Under the pieces are notes generated by a model. The model made no database searches and was not told the DNA's origin. It saw only the letters and a program-made list of their open reading frames with translations. DNA of 64,000 bases from Portunus trituberculatus (taxonomy: Eukaryota > Arthropoda > Malacostraca > Decapoda > Portunidae), in assembly GCF_017591435.1 (NCBI RefSeq), contig NC_059300.1, positions 8,571,558-8,635,557 of the forward strand, in the 5' to 3' direction. The position numbers and the translations under genes were made by a program. Shown here one piece after another: positions 43,901 through 55,388 of the stretch; position 1 is the first letter of the stretch, and every line of letters begins with the position of its first letter.

Positions 43901-46900
43901 AAGCTGATATAGAATTAAATGTATTTCTTAAGGGATGAAAATAGATTGTAAGAGATAAGAGAAAAAAATGAAAATAGCTAGTTGAAACATGTGAAATGCT
44001 TTAAAATGAAAAGAGTGACAATAGATATATTAATGAAGCATATGAGAATGACCTGATCAAATAAAGTGTTGACAGTTAGTTGCATTTAATCCAGCAACTT
44101 AGTGAGCTGCTGATGAAAACTTAATATTGTGTCTCAGAGTTTATTTTTCTCTCATATTAAATAGAATGGCTTGAATATAAAGTTGCAGCTAATTCAACAA
44201 AACCAGAATTAATTAATGTAACATTTAACTATTTCAGGTTTATTAGACTTGGCCAATGCATACTGTGAAGAGGCCCTGAAGCGACACTGTGAACGTATAA
44301 TTCGACATGGCATAACCACAGAAAATGCTGCAATGCTGTATGCTGTTGCCATAAAATATGAAGCAACAGTAAGTACAGTCATAGATTTTGGTACTGCAAG
44401 CTGTAGATTAGATAATGGTTCATCATATCTTGATAATTCCTGTTTCTGATAACTCCATCTTAGTATGAATTCATAATCAGTACCAAATTTTTCACATGCA
44501 TAGTCATTTAGCTACTAAGTATGTTCTGCTAATGCATTTTTGTACTATATATCTATACCACACAGTTGATTCTTCTAAGTTGTAAGCTCAACAGATTTTG
44601 AAATTATCATAAAATTGTTAGAAACAGGAATTGAAAAACTATCTAGATTAAGCAAATGTTTTTTTCCTTATTTGGGTGAGGAACAGTGTCAGGGTATTAA
44701 TGAAGTGTGTGTGTAAGGTATGGTTAAACAGAGAAAACCTGTCCAACATGAATCATAGAGCACATTTGTTTCATATTCAGGAGAATGAAGTTTGTATTTA
44801 CACACCTGGTAGTGCACATGCTCCAGAAAGTACACACGCTCCACAAAGTATACACTAGATACATTTATAGTGTTCTTGCATTTTATATGTAGCATTACAT
44901 TTATTTATCATACATTATTTATTATTTTTCAACATCAGTTTTCTCAAACTTTGTGTATTTATTTATTTTATGTTAAATTTTCATTTGTATTCTTTTGCTA
45001 TCAATGCTATGACTGCTGACAATACACACCTTGATATATATTTTTTTGTATTCTAATTCAAGAGGCAGAATGGGACATGTGTAGATGAGTCCCCCTGTTC
45101 AAGCACAGTGTGGCAGGTGAGGGTAAAGGGTTTTGTGAAGTCTGTAACTGTTCCTCACCAGCACCATCACTTTAACAGAAGCCAAATAATGCTGCATGGA
45201 GTTTTCTCGATTTACATAATTTGCTAACTCTTTTACAATTTTTTTTGCGTTTGATTTTTTTTCCAGAAAAATAAGGTACTTAATTTTGATTTGTAAAGTT
45301 TTTTTTCATTATTTATTAGACATTAAGTTTCATTTCAAGTTCATTGACTAAAAGAGTGACCACATTTGTTTATTTTGTTTAACTTAAATATGTATAATTG
45401 AAATTTTAATGGTTCTGTAATCTGGATTACTTCATGAGCTTTATGGTGGAATAATAAGAGCTTGGTGTATTAACAGTTAATAACACTGATGATTACTTCA
45501 TGAGAAAGTGAGATTAGACATACATGCAGACTGATTGTACTATAGAAGCTTGGGTATTTTGTGCACCCATTCAGTCACCTCCTTGCCTCCATTATGATCT
45601 CATCCACTTTTGGTCCCTTTCTCTTATAATTTTCAGTTTCTTTCATATCTTATATCTCTTTTGTTTTTCTTTTATTAAAACACAGAATTTAGTCCCATTT
45701 ACTTTACAGTTCAAGAATATCTATGACCTCTAGAGTTTGAGTAAAATAGCATGTATTGAATTCCACTTATTGTTGTAAATGTACACTATGAATTTTGCGT
45801 GACCAATATCTTGGTTATTCATTTCTGTTTCTCTTAGACATAACTTATTTTCTTTCTTGAGGCTTGACATATAATTTCTTGTTCTTCATATTAAACACAC
45901 ACACACACACACACACGGGACATCGTCGATGGCGGAGGTGGTCGCTGAGCTCCAGAGCAATCATCTATAATTCTACAGTTACCTAAGAGTAACCAAGGTG
46001 GGAAAGGAGCTGGTAATGTTTGTCCCGTCTCCATATAGTCATGTTAACTGTTGATTAGCAAAATAATGTCCAGTGAAGGTAAATATAAACTGTAGCCTGC
46101 GTTTGAGCCATCAGCTGGTTTGTTTACGTCTGCGCAACATGGCGGCCGTGAACTCGAAAGAGGAATCAGACTTCACAGGGTTTCAAGGAATAATGGAGAA
46201 GAGCACTTATGTGAAGAAAATTCTGGAGTTAGAAGGTAAAATTGAAAAACTGTTTGAAAAGTATGAGGGCCTGGAAACGAGTTATGACAATGTAAAAGAG
46301 ACTGTGCCGATATGAAGAAGGAAAATGCAGCACTGAAAGAGGAAGTTAAGCTAATTAAAGTGAATTGCGAAAAATGTGGAGAATCTCTAGGAAAAGTGAT
46401 GGAGAAGCAGGCTGAATGGAAAAAAGTCAGGAAGTGGAAAGAAAGGAGGTAAATTACAAAGTTGCAAGTCTGGAAAAGGAAATCAAAGAGTCAGGGAGAA
46501 AACTTTGGGCCTTGCTGAAATTATAGATCAACAGATCATAGAAGAGAAGATAGCTGAGAAAGTGGTGAAGGTTATTAAGTCAAATGAGACATTGGTGAGG
46601 GAAACTGTAGACAAAAAGAGATGTGTGGTGATATTTGGTGTGGAGGAGGATAAGACACCGAGTAAAATGGAGAGAGAGAAAACATAAAAAGGTGATAAAT
46701 AATATCATTAATGTGGTGCAAGAGGAGGAAAAGACCTAGTACAAGAAATAGAGGACTTCCATAGAATTGGAAAGTTCACAAGAGAAGGTATGAGGCCAAT
46801 AAGAATCAAACTTAAGTCACAAAAGGATGTAGATGAATTGGTGGAGAAGTCATGGAGGCTAGCCCAGCAGGAAACAACAAGGAAGATTTGGTTGAGAAGA

Positions 46901-49900
46901 GATCTCGGTGAAAAGGAAAGAGAAATGTTAAATGAGTTGAGAAAGGAGGCTTTGAAAAAAATGAAGAGAGGACAGAAGAAGAGAAGAAAGAGTTTTTCTG
47001 GAGAATCTTGGATATGAGACTGAGGAAGTGGTTCATAACCCAGAAAAGTACAGCAAGAAAGGACTAAAGAAACTTACATATGAGCGAAATGTAATGTATT
47101 CCAACATAAATGGAGTGATATCGGGATTTTAGAACTCAACGATTACTTGAGGGACAAGAACCCAGATATTGTGGGTCTTACTGAAACAAAACTGAGAGAG
47201 GGAGAAGACCTGATGAAGGTTGGAGAAGGAAATATAACGTTTGGAAAAGAAATAGAGTAGGTAAGATGGGAGGAGGAGTGATGTTGCTGGTTAAAAAGAT
47301 ATAAAGGTGGATCAAGTGAAAAAGGTATGGGAAAGGCAGAAGTGCTAAAGATCAGAGCAGAAACTAATGAAGGAAAAAGAGGCACTACATAGTGGTGTAC
47401 GTACCACCTAAGACAAATGCATGGTCAGTACAGGAATATGAAGAAATGATAAGTGATACAGGAACATGTCTGGAAGAAATGTTGGGTGGCTGTGAACGAA
47501 CTATAATGATGGGAGATTTTAATTGTAAAGAGGTGTGTTGGGAGGACTGGTCAATGGAAGGATCAGAGACAACATGGGGAAATACACTATTGACACTGGC
47601 AATGGAAAATGTGTTAACTCAGTGGGTCAAAGAAGATACTAGGTTTGGAGGAGAGGGAGCATCGTCAAGACTGGACTTGGTCTTTAGTACAGAGCCAATG
47701 GTCATTGAGGAGATGAGGGTGGAGTGCCCTTTAGCAAAGAGTGATCATGCAGTTTTGGAGTTCAAGGTGATAGACGAAGAGAAATCTAGAAGAAATGAAG
47801 AATATAAAGTGGGAAGATGGAATTATGCCAAGACAGATTTTGGAAACCTAAAGAAATTCTTTCAAGAGACAAATTGGATGAAATTCAAGAGTGCTAAGGA
47901 GCAAATGAAAAGTGGAAGGAATTTATAAAAATATACAAAGAAGGTGAGAAAAATTTGTACCAATAAGACAACATAGAGAAGTTGGAAAGCAGGACTGGTT
48001 TAACGATAGATGTGAAAAGGCTAGAACAAGAAAAGAGGATGCATGGAAGAGGTGGAGAAGGAAAAGACGGATTAAGCAGTGGGAAAGTTACAAAAGAGCA
48101 AGAAATGAATATGTGTTGATTAGAAGAGAAGAAAGAAAGAAACAAGAAAAGGATATAATTGATAAATGTAAAGACCAACCAAGGCTTTTTTACAGACATG
48201 TGAACAACAACATCAAAAATAGAGAAAGTATTGAAAGTTTAGAAGTAAATGGAGTATACAGTGAAGATCCCAGGGAAATGGCAGAGGCTATGAATGGATG
48301 CTTTCGGAAGGTATTCACAAAGGAGACTGCTTTTGACAAACCACTGGTAATGGAACAGAAAGGGATTATGAAGGAGTTTCAAGTAACGGTGGAGGAGATC
48401 AAGAACATGATGGGGAGTTTAGAAGTGAGAAAAGCTGTGGGACCTGATGGGGTATCAGGATGGATTTTAAGAGAATGCAGGGAGCAATTGGCAGAAAAAG
48501 TTTGTGAAGTAATTGATGCCTCATTAAGGGAAGGTGTAGTGCCCCAAGACTGGAAAAGAGCTAACATTGTCCCAATCTATAAATCAGGTAACAAGAGAGA
48601 CCCATTGAACTATAGACCAGTGTCACTTACAAGTGTGGTAGCTAAGATGTGTGAGAGGGTGGTGAAGACTAGATGGACAGACTTCTTGGAGAAAATGACA
48701 TACTTTGTGAGTGTCAATTTGGTTTTAGGAAAGGGCGTTCATGCACGACAAACCTGATATGTTACTATTCGAGGGTGATAGATGTAATACAGGAAAGAGA
48801 TGGTTGGGCTGATGGAATATATCTGGATTTAAAAAAGGCCTTTGATAAGGTACCACACCAGAGACTGATCTGGAAACTTGAAATGGTAGGAGGAGTGCAT
48901 GGCAGTTTACTAAAATGGATGGAAGACTTTTGGTAGGAAGAGAAATGAGAACAATAATTAAGGACAGACCATCAGAATGGGGATTGGTGGAGAGTGGAGT
49001 TCCACAGGGATCAGTGTTGGCACCAGTAATGTTCGCAGTCTACATAAATGACATGGTGGATGGGGTGTCCAGTTATGTGAGCCTATTTGCAGACGATGCA
49101 AAATTGTTACGAAAAGTGAGATGTGACAAAGATTGCGAACTACTCCAGGAAGACTTGGACAGAATATGGAAATGGAGCTGTACATGGCAAATGGAGTTCA
49201 ACACGACAAAATGCAAGAAAATAGAGTTTGGCAAGAGTGAAAGAAGAATCAGGAGTATGTACAAGATAGGAAATGAAGACATAAAACCAGTCATGAAGAA
49301 AAAGACCTTGGGGTGACAATTACCAATGACCTATCGCCAGAGAGACATATAAACAAAATAATTGGAGAAGTATTGAACTTATTGAGGAACATAAGAGTGG
49401 CGTTCAGATATCTAGATGAAGAAATGATGAAGAAAATAATTACTGCAATGATAAGACCGAGGCTTGAATATGCAACAATACAGTGGGCTCGAACTTAAAG
49501 AAACACATAAGGAAACTAGAGAAAGTACAGAGGGCTGCAACGAAAATGGTGCCTGACTTAAGAGATTTGACTTATGAAGACAGACTGAAAAGAATGCAAC
49601 TTCCAACCCTGGAAAACAGAAGAGAAAGGGGAGACCTGATAGCAATATACAGAGTGATGATTGGCATGGAAAAATGGATAGGGAAGATCTGTGTATGTGG
49701 AATGGAAGAATGTCGAGAGGGCATGGGAAAAACTAAAATGGCCACTTATAGGAGAGATGTGAAAAATATAGCTTCCTCATAGAAGGGTGGAAGCATGGAA
49801 TAGTTTAGACGTGGAAGTGGTCAACGCAAGGAATATTCATGATTTTAAGAAAAAGCTGGACATTAATAGATATGGAGACGGGACAACACGAGCATAGCTC

Positions 49901-49940
49901 TTTTCCCGTATGTTACAATTAGGTAAATACAATTAGGTAA

Positions 49941-49996
<56 letters not shown>

Positions 49997-52817
49997 ATGA
50001 GCGGAATGTAATGTATTCCAACATAAATGGAGTGATATCGGGGATTTTAGAACTCAACGATTACTTGAGGACAAGAACCCAGATATTGTGGGTCTTACTG
50101 AAACAAAACTGAGAGAGGGAGAAGACCTGATGATGGTTGGAGAAGGGAAATATAATGTTTGGAAAAGAAATAGAGTAGGTAAGATGGGAGGAGGAGTGAT
50201 GTTGCTGGTTAAAAAAGATATAAAGGTGGATCAAGTGAAAGAAGGTATGGGAAAGGCAGAAGTGCTAAAGATCAGAGCAGAAACTAATGAAGGAAAAAGA
50301 GGCACTACATAGTGGTGTACGTACCACCTAAGACAAATGCATGGTCAGTACAGGAATATGAAGAAATGATAAGTGATACAGGAACATGTCTGGAAGAAAT
50401 GTTGGGTGGCTGTGAACGAACTATAATGATGGGAGATTTTAATTGTAAAGAGGTGTGTTGGGAGGACTGGTCAATGGAAGGATCAGAGACAACATGGGAA
50501 ATACACTATTGACACTGGCAATGGAAAATGTGTTAACTCAGTGGGTCAAAGAAGATACTAGGTTTGGAGGAGAGGGAGCATCGTCAAGACTGGACTTGGT
50601 CTTTAGTACAGAGCCAATGGTCATTGAGGAGATGAGGGTGGAGTGCCCTTTAGCAAAGAGTGATCATGCAGTTTTGGAGTTCAAGGTGATAGATGAAGAG
50701 AAATCTAGAAGAAATGAAGAATATAAAGTGGGAAGATGGAATTATGCCAAGACAGATTTTGGAAACCTAAAGAAATTCTTTCAAGAGACAAATTGGATGA
50801 AATTCAAGAGTGCTAAGGGAGCAAATGAAAAGTGGAAGGAATTTATAAAAATATACAAAGAAGGTGAGAAAAAATTTGTACCAATAAGACAACATAGAGA
50901 AGTTGGAAAGCAGGACTGGTTTAACGATAGATGTGAAAAGGCTAGAACAAGAAAAGAGGATGCATGGAAGAGGTGGAGAAGGAAAAGACAGATTAAGCAG
51001 TGGGAAAGTTACAAAAGAGCAAGAAATGATTAGAAGAGAAGAAAGAAAGAAACAAGAAAAGGATATAATTGATAAATGTAAAGACCAACCAAGGCTTTTT
51101 TACAGACATGTGAACAACAACATCAAAAATAGAGAAAGTATTGAAAGTTTAGAAGTAAATCCCAGGGAAATGGCAGAGGCTATGAATGGATGCTTTCGGA
51201 AGGTATTCACAAAGGAGACTGCTTTTGACAAACCACTGGTAATGGAACAGAAAGGGATTATGAAGGAGTTTCAAGTAACTGTGGAGGAGATCAAGAATAT
51301 GATGGGGAGTTTAGAAGTGAGAAAAGCTGTGGGACCTGATGGGGTATCAGGATGGATTTTAAGAGAATGCAGGGAGCAACTGGCAGAAAAAGTTTGTGAA
51401 GTAATTGATGCCTCATTAAGGGAAGGTGTAGTGCCCCAAGACTGGAAAAGAGCTAACATTGTCCCAATCTATAAATCAGGTAACAAGAGAGACCCATTGA
51501 ACTATAGACCAGTGTCACTTACAAGTGTGGTAGCTAAGATGTGTGAGAGGGTGGTGAAGAATAGATGGACAGACTTCTTGGAGAAAATGACATACTTTGT
51601 GAGTGTCAATTTGGTTTTAGAAAAGGGCGTTCATGCACGACAAACCTGATATGTTACTATTCGAGGGTGATAGATGTAATACAGGAAAGAGATGGTTGGG
51701 CTGATGGAATATATCTGGATTTAAAAAAGGCCTTTGATAAGGTACCACACCGGAGACTGATCTGGAAACTTGAAATGGTAGGAGGAGTGCATGGCAGTTT
51801 ACTAAAATGGATGGAAGACTTTTGGTAGGAAGAGAAATGAGAACAATAATTAAGGACAGACCATCAGAATGGGGCTTGGTGGAGAGTGGAGTTCCACAGG
51901 GATCAGTGTTGGCACCAGTAATGTTCGCGGTCTACATAAATGACATGGTGGATGGGGTGTCCAGTTATGTGAGCCTATTTGCAGACGATGCAAAATTGTT
52001 AAGAAAAGTGAGATGTGACAAAGATTGCGAACTACTCCAGGAAGACTTGGACAGAATATGGAAATGGAGCTGTACATGGCAAATGGAGTTCAACACGACA
52101 AAATGCAAGAAAATAGAGTTTGGCAAGAGTGAAAGAAGAATCAGGAGTATGTACAAGATAGGAAATGAAGACATAAAACCAGTCATGAAGAAAAAGACCT
52201 TGGGGTGACAATTACCAATGACCTATCGCCAGAGAGACATATAAACAAAATAATTGGAGAAGTATTGAACTTATTGAGGAACATAAGAGTGGCGTTCGTA
52301 TATTTAGATGAAGAAATGATGAAGAAAATAATTACTGCAATGATAAGACCGAGGCTTGAATATGCAACAATACAGTGGGCTCCGAACTTAAAGAAACACA
52401 TAAGGAAACTAGAGAAAGTACAGAGGGCTGCAACAAAAATGGTGCCTGACTTAAGAGATTTGACTTATGAAGACAGACTGAACAGAATGCAACTTCCGAC
52501 CCTGGAAAACAGAAGAGAAAGGGGAGACCTGATGATTGGCATGGAAAAAATGGATAGGGAAGATCTGTGTATGTGGAATGAAAGAATGTCGAGAGGGCAT
52601 GGGAAAAAACTAAAATGGCCACTTATAGGAGAGATGTGAAAAATATAGCTTCCTCATAGAAGGGTGGAAGCATGGAATAGTTTAGACGTGAAAGTGGTCA
52701 ACGCAAGGAATATTCATGATTTTAAGAAAAAGCTGGACATTAGTAGATATGGAGACGGGACAGTACGAGCATAGCTCTTTTCCCGTATGTTACAATTAGG
52801 TAAATACAATTAGGTAA

Positions 52818-52866
<49 letters not shown>

Positions 52867-53456
52867 ACAATAGGTTATGCCAAGAAACAAACAGAAAATG
52901 GCTCCCTGTAGAAGGTGTATTAAGAAATGTGCTTTCCCTTACAAAAGTATATAATAAATCTGGAACAGTTCTGATGTAAGAATTGTGTACTCTAGGAACA
53001 TTCAAGACTTTAAAGTCAGACTAGATGTCAATAGATATGGAAATAGGACAGAATGAGGACAGCTCCTTTCTCATATGTCACAACAAGGTAGTTCTGGGAG
53101 GATTGCTGGCTATCCACTCCTGCTGAACTTGTAGGTCATAGCCTCCTGGTAGATTGATAAATTTAAATGCAACAGGAAATGTGAAAAAAAAAGAAAAAAA
53201 AATGCTTTGCCAGGATTTTATTAAAGCTTTCAATCTTTGGATTTAAACTGTGTGCTCTGTTATATTTTCAGGATATCCTTATTTTTACATCTTAACAGAA
53301 TGATTTTTCTTTCAGGAGTTAGAAGAATTCTGCTTCCGATTTGCTCTTAATCACATGACAGAAGTTGCACAAACAGAAGCCTTCATGGCACTAGATGAAT
53401 TGACAGTTAAGAACTTCATCCAACGAGCAGCGCAGCATGGAGCCTTCAAGTACTGA
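35315..53456 (+). CDS. RCBTB1: RCC1 and BTB domain-containing protein (RCBTB1/2-like), complete, 11 exons
   Basis: Coding exons: 35315-35393, 36050-36199, 38960-39171, 39493-39651, 40014-40118, 40618-40849, 40994-41151, 41338-41462, 43318-43415, 44238-44368, 53316-53456; 1590 bases, 529 aa, very near the roughly 530 aa of animal RCBTB proteins. The start MELEKWPIF resembles the family N-terminus. Residues about 30-330 form RCC1 repeats (SWGHNGYCQLGNGS, AWGQNNYGQVGSGT, GWGLNSSGQLGLGN, AWGANSYGQLGTGN). Residues about 365-460 form a BTB/POZ domain (ADVVFVVDDRRIRAHRAVLK, then FRAFLQYIYTDTV). The C-terminus is BACK-like. Such proteins are thought to act as substrate adaptors for CUL3 ubiquitin ligases; this is family knowledge. 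Every junction is GT-AG and in phase. Introns 2, 8 and 10 hold a LINE, a piggyBac copy and two tandem LINEs. I cannot decide between the RCBTB1 and RCBTB2 orthologues; the symbol is indicative. Confidence 0.95.
36200..37499. other. RCBTB intron 2, left part
   Basis: AT-rich intron with several T runs; no exon or element recognised before the LINE-B insertion. Confidence 0.5.
37500..38835 (+). mobile_element. LINE-B copy 2, shorter 5' truncation
   Basis: Starts at AAAGGCGTTTGATAAGGTAC (the AFDKVP motif) and is nearly identical to 27482-28806. It carries SGVPQGSVLGP intact, where copy 1 has lost a G. It has its own one-base deletion near 37870 (AAAAGTGTCAGG for AAAAAGTGTCAGG). It lies in RCBTB intron 2, sense to the gene. 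High identity implies recent activity of the family. Confidence 0.93.
40868..40918 (+). repeat. (GA)n in RCBTB intron 6
   Basis: About 24 GA units followed by ATTGGTCAGATGCA, a flank also found after the GA run inside the piggyBac copy. Confidence 0.95.
41731..43077 (-). mobile_element. piggyBac-like transposon, decayed
   Basis: The target duplication TTAA is present at both ends (41731-41734 and 43074-43077), with TIRs CCCCTTCAACACAG and (reverse) CCCCTTCAGCACAG. The minus strand encodes transposase fragments: FACPREAFCHFF and LCDWMNKSA, then GVNKMPRMYVYC, GEMTHSRFLCLHKFLRF, VAVDEALLLWKGRLGFKQFI, and after a (CT)n insertion WNFEVYYGKDS, then HVVTDNWYT and TLFTGVM. The Asp residues in VDEALL and TDNWYT fit two of the catalytic Asp positions. 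The region for the third is missing, and stops and frameshifts occur. It lies in RCBTB intron 8, antisense to the gene. Confidence 0.93.
42269..42291 (+). repeat. (GA)n inside the piggyBac transposase
   Basis: About 12 GA units interrupting transposase codons, followed by ATTGGTCAGATGCA. Confidence 0.9.
43078..43317. other. RCBTB intron 8, right part
   Basis: Intron remainder between the piggyBac copy and exon 9. No features. Intron 9 (43416-44237) is likewise unremarkable. Confidence 0.4.
44369..45893. other. RCBTB intron 10, left part
   Basis: AT-rich, with no exon or element recognised before the (CA)n that precedes LINE-A copy 1. Confidence 0.5.
45894..45916 (+). repeat. (CA)n at 5' end of LINE-A copy 1
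   Basis: A short CA array directly before GGGACATCGTCGATGGCGG, the apparent 5' end of the element. Confidence 0.9.
45917..49942 (+). mobile_element. LINE-A copy 1, near full length (ORF1 + EN/RT ORF2), frameshifted
   Basis: ORF1 starts near 46139 (MAAVNSKEESDF) with a coiled coil, then an L1-ORF1p-like part (CVVIFGVEEDKTP, RPIRIKLKSQKDV, WLRRDLGEKEREML). ORF2 has an AP endonuclease (MYSNINGV, VGLTETKL, MMGDFNCKEVCWEDW, SSRLDLVFS, KSDHAVLEF) and a reverse transcriptase (KAVGPDGVSGWIL, NYRPVSLTSV, CQFGFRKGRSCTTN, LDLKKAFDKV, GVPQGSVLAPVMFAVYINDM, LFADDAKL). The 3' end is TTAGGTAAATACAATTAGG-type repeats leading into (CA)n. Several one-base indels break ORF1 and ORF2. Clade CR1/Jockey-like. It is sense-oriented in RCBTB intron 10. 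Confidence 0.93.
49943..49994 (+). repeat. (CA)n between LINE-A copies
   Basis: About 25 CA units forming both the tail of copy 1 and the left flank of copy 2. Confidence 0.97.
49995..52818 (+). mobile_element. LINE-A copy 2, 5'-truncated, head to tail with copy 1
   Basis: Begins GTATGAGCGGAATGTAATG, equivalent to about 47083 of copy 1 at the start of the endonuclease, and runs to the same 3' end. It is nearly identical to copy 1 apart from homopolymer changes, a few substitutions and three deletions of 11-18 bases (near 51028, 51160 and 52532). It keeps the EN and RT motifs in several broken frames, with several frameshifts shared with copy 1. Confidence 0.93.
52819..52861 (+). repeat. (CA)n tail of LINE-A copy 2
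   Basis: About 21 CA units after the 3' repeats of the element. Confidence 0.97.
52915..53085 (+). mobile_element. Diverged LINE-A-related 3' fragment
   Basis: Reads WNSSDVRIVYSRNIQDFKVR, then LDVNRYGNRTE, aligning with WNSLDVEVVNARNIHDFKKK and LDINRYGDGT at the 3' end of LINE-A, and ends in a similar CTCCTTTCTCATATGT 3' UTR. It is an older relative directly downstream of the (CA)n. Confidence 0.75.
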
Positions 53457-53716
53457 TATTCTAGCTACTTGTTGATGAGAATCTCACAACAGCAGCAGCA
53501 GCCCAGGCACGGCCAGCACTCTTAATGTCACAGTCAGGGTGTTGTGAGTGGCAAGGCAAAGGGGTCAGTGGTGGTCTGATACGGGCAGTGGTGACAAGAG
53601 AGATAATATCATCAGCATTCATCTTGGGGACAGCCAATCAATGTTGTATGTGTGATATGCTTTAAGAAATTTTTAAGTTTACAATTTCAGATGCTCCATT
53701 TCAGAACAAATAAGAA

Positions 53717-53727
53717 AATAAAATAAA
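53717..53727 (+). terminator. Overlapping candidate polyadenylation signals of the RCBTB gene
   Basis: Two overlapping AATAAA hexamers occur about 260 bases after the RCBTB stop codon. They are the first good signals on this strand after the stop. The 3' UTR may run further, since the following 9 kb is AT-rich and holds other candidates. Confidence 0.4.
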
Positions 53728-54035
53728 AAGAATGAAGATCCCAGCTCATTCTGAAAATATGTAAGTTGCACAGTGATATGAGCAGCAGTCATGGTTGATA
53801 CAAAGTTAGAATTAAGTTACTTTACTGCTATTAGAGTATCTGTGATATTTATATGATTTGTTTTATAGAATTATTGTTCATTATTTAAATTATGTTTTGT
53901 TATGTTATGCTTTCTATGTGAGCCAATGATTTATTATTTATTGCAGATTATGAAGTCTCATTTGAAGTTTAAGGAATTGGGCTAATATGGTTGACTTTAG
54001 CTTTATTACTGCTTTCAGTACTTACAAAAGAATTA

Positions 54036-54423
54036 TTGTGGTACCTCAGGTTACAAGTTAATTTGCTCAAAAAGGCCACATCATTCATTACAGTCAATTT
54101 CTTGAGCAACATTGTGGCTTCTGTAAATTAAGTAAACTTTATTATAAAATGACTAAGAGCTGAAGAGCAAAAATGAATGAGGATATGACTCCACAACTCT
54201 TTCCTCTATGAGAGGATAGTGGCGACTGAGAGCAAGTGTTGTTGGGTATCTTTTTGTTTACCGTCAGTTGCCTGATAGAAAACAAAGGCCAAGTCTTCTG
54301 CCTTTTTAGGTGCATGTAACTAAAGTCTTTGCTTATAACTAGCAGTGTTTTTTTATCAAACATTCTTTACAAGTAAATCACATTAGTCCTAACCTCAGAG
54401 ATTTGTAACCCAAGGTATCACTG
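54036..54423. mobile_element. pogo/Tigger-like MITE
   Basis: Left end TGTGGTACCTCAGGTTACAA and right end (reverse) CAGTGATACCTTGGGTTACA form an imperfect TIR, with TA on both sides. 388 bases, non-coding, in the 3' flank of the RCBTB gene. Confidence 0.65.
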
Positions 54424-55296
54424 TAATTACAGAAGGTATGTTTTACATTACATAAATTATGATAGATTTCAGGAGCACACAGTATGTTGGTATTTGACTG
54501 TGATGTGACAAAATTTTGTTTCAGATTTGTTTATTTATTTATTTATCGTTATTTAAACACGAGGAGAATTGACAGTTATTTGTGAAATATGTAAAAGGCG
54601 ATGCCTGATGCAGAACATTTTCATGAAAGTACAATAAGCATTGCATTTTGTCTCTTAAATGCTGTGTTTATTATTGCACTTTAAGAAACATACTTTTGTG
54701 TTCCATTCAAGATATTTTCTAAGCCTATATTTCTTTTAATGTTTTTTTATTATTATTTTCTATTTATGATAACACTTATGATTCTCATGTGTTGTGATAT
54801 TAAGTGGAAATCCTTTTATTCTTTTTATTTTTAAGTGTATTGAAACATTCCAACATTATGTAACTGCCTGACACTTAAGCTGTAGATTAATTTTAAGTTT
54901 GTTTCCATTCATCTGTAGATAAAGATTCATAGACAAAGTTTTTCTCTCTATTTCACATGTGAGAAAAAAGAATGATTATATATATGTTATTTTTCAGAAA
55001 ATGTGAATTATGTTGTTTATTTTTTTTTTTCATTCTTGTGGGGTTCATCATTCTTATTATTATTGGCTTTGGTTAGCTTCAGCATTTTACTAATTAAGTA
55101 TTTTTTTGGTTGATTTTGTGTCTCATCAGCTAAACTTTTTCCTTTAATATTCTGGTAAAATTTAGAGGCTTGAGTGAACTTAAGACATCTTGACTTTGTG
55201 AATAAGTTAAGGTTTTCAGTTTATTGTATTCAAATATGATTGCTTACAAGCTGTTAAGGTCAGATAAATTTGAATACTTCAGCAAAATGCTTGCAG

Positions 55297-55388
<92 letters not shown>

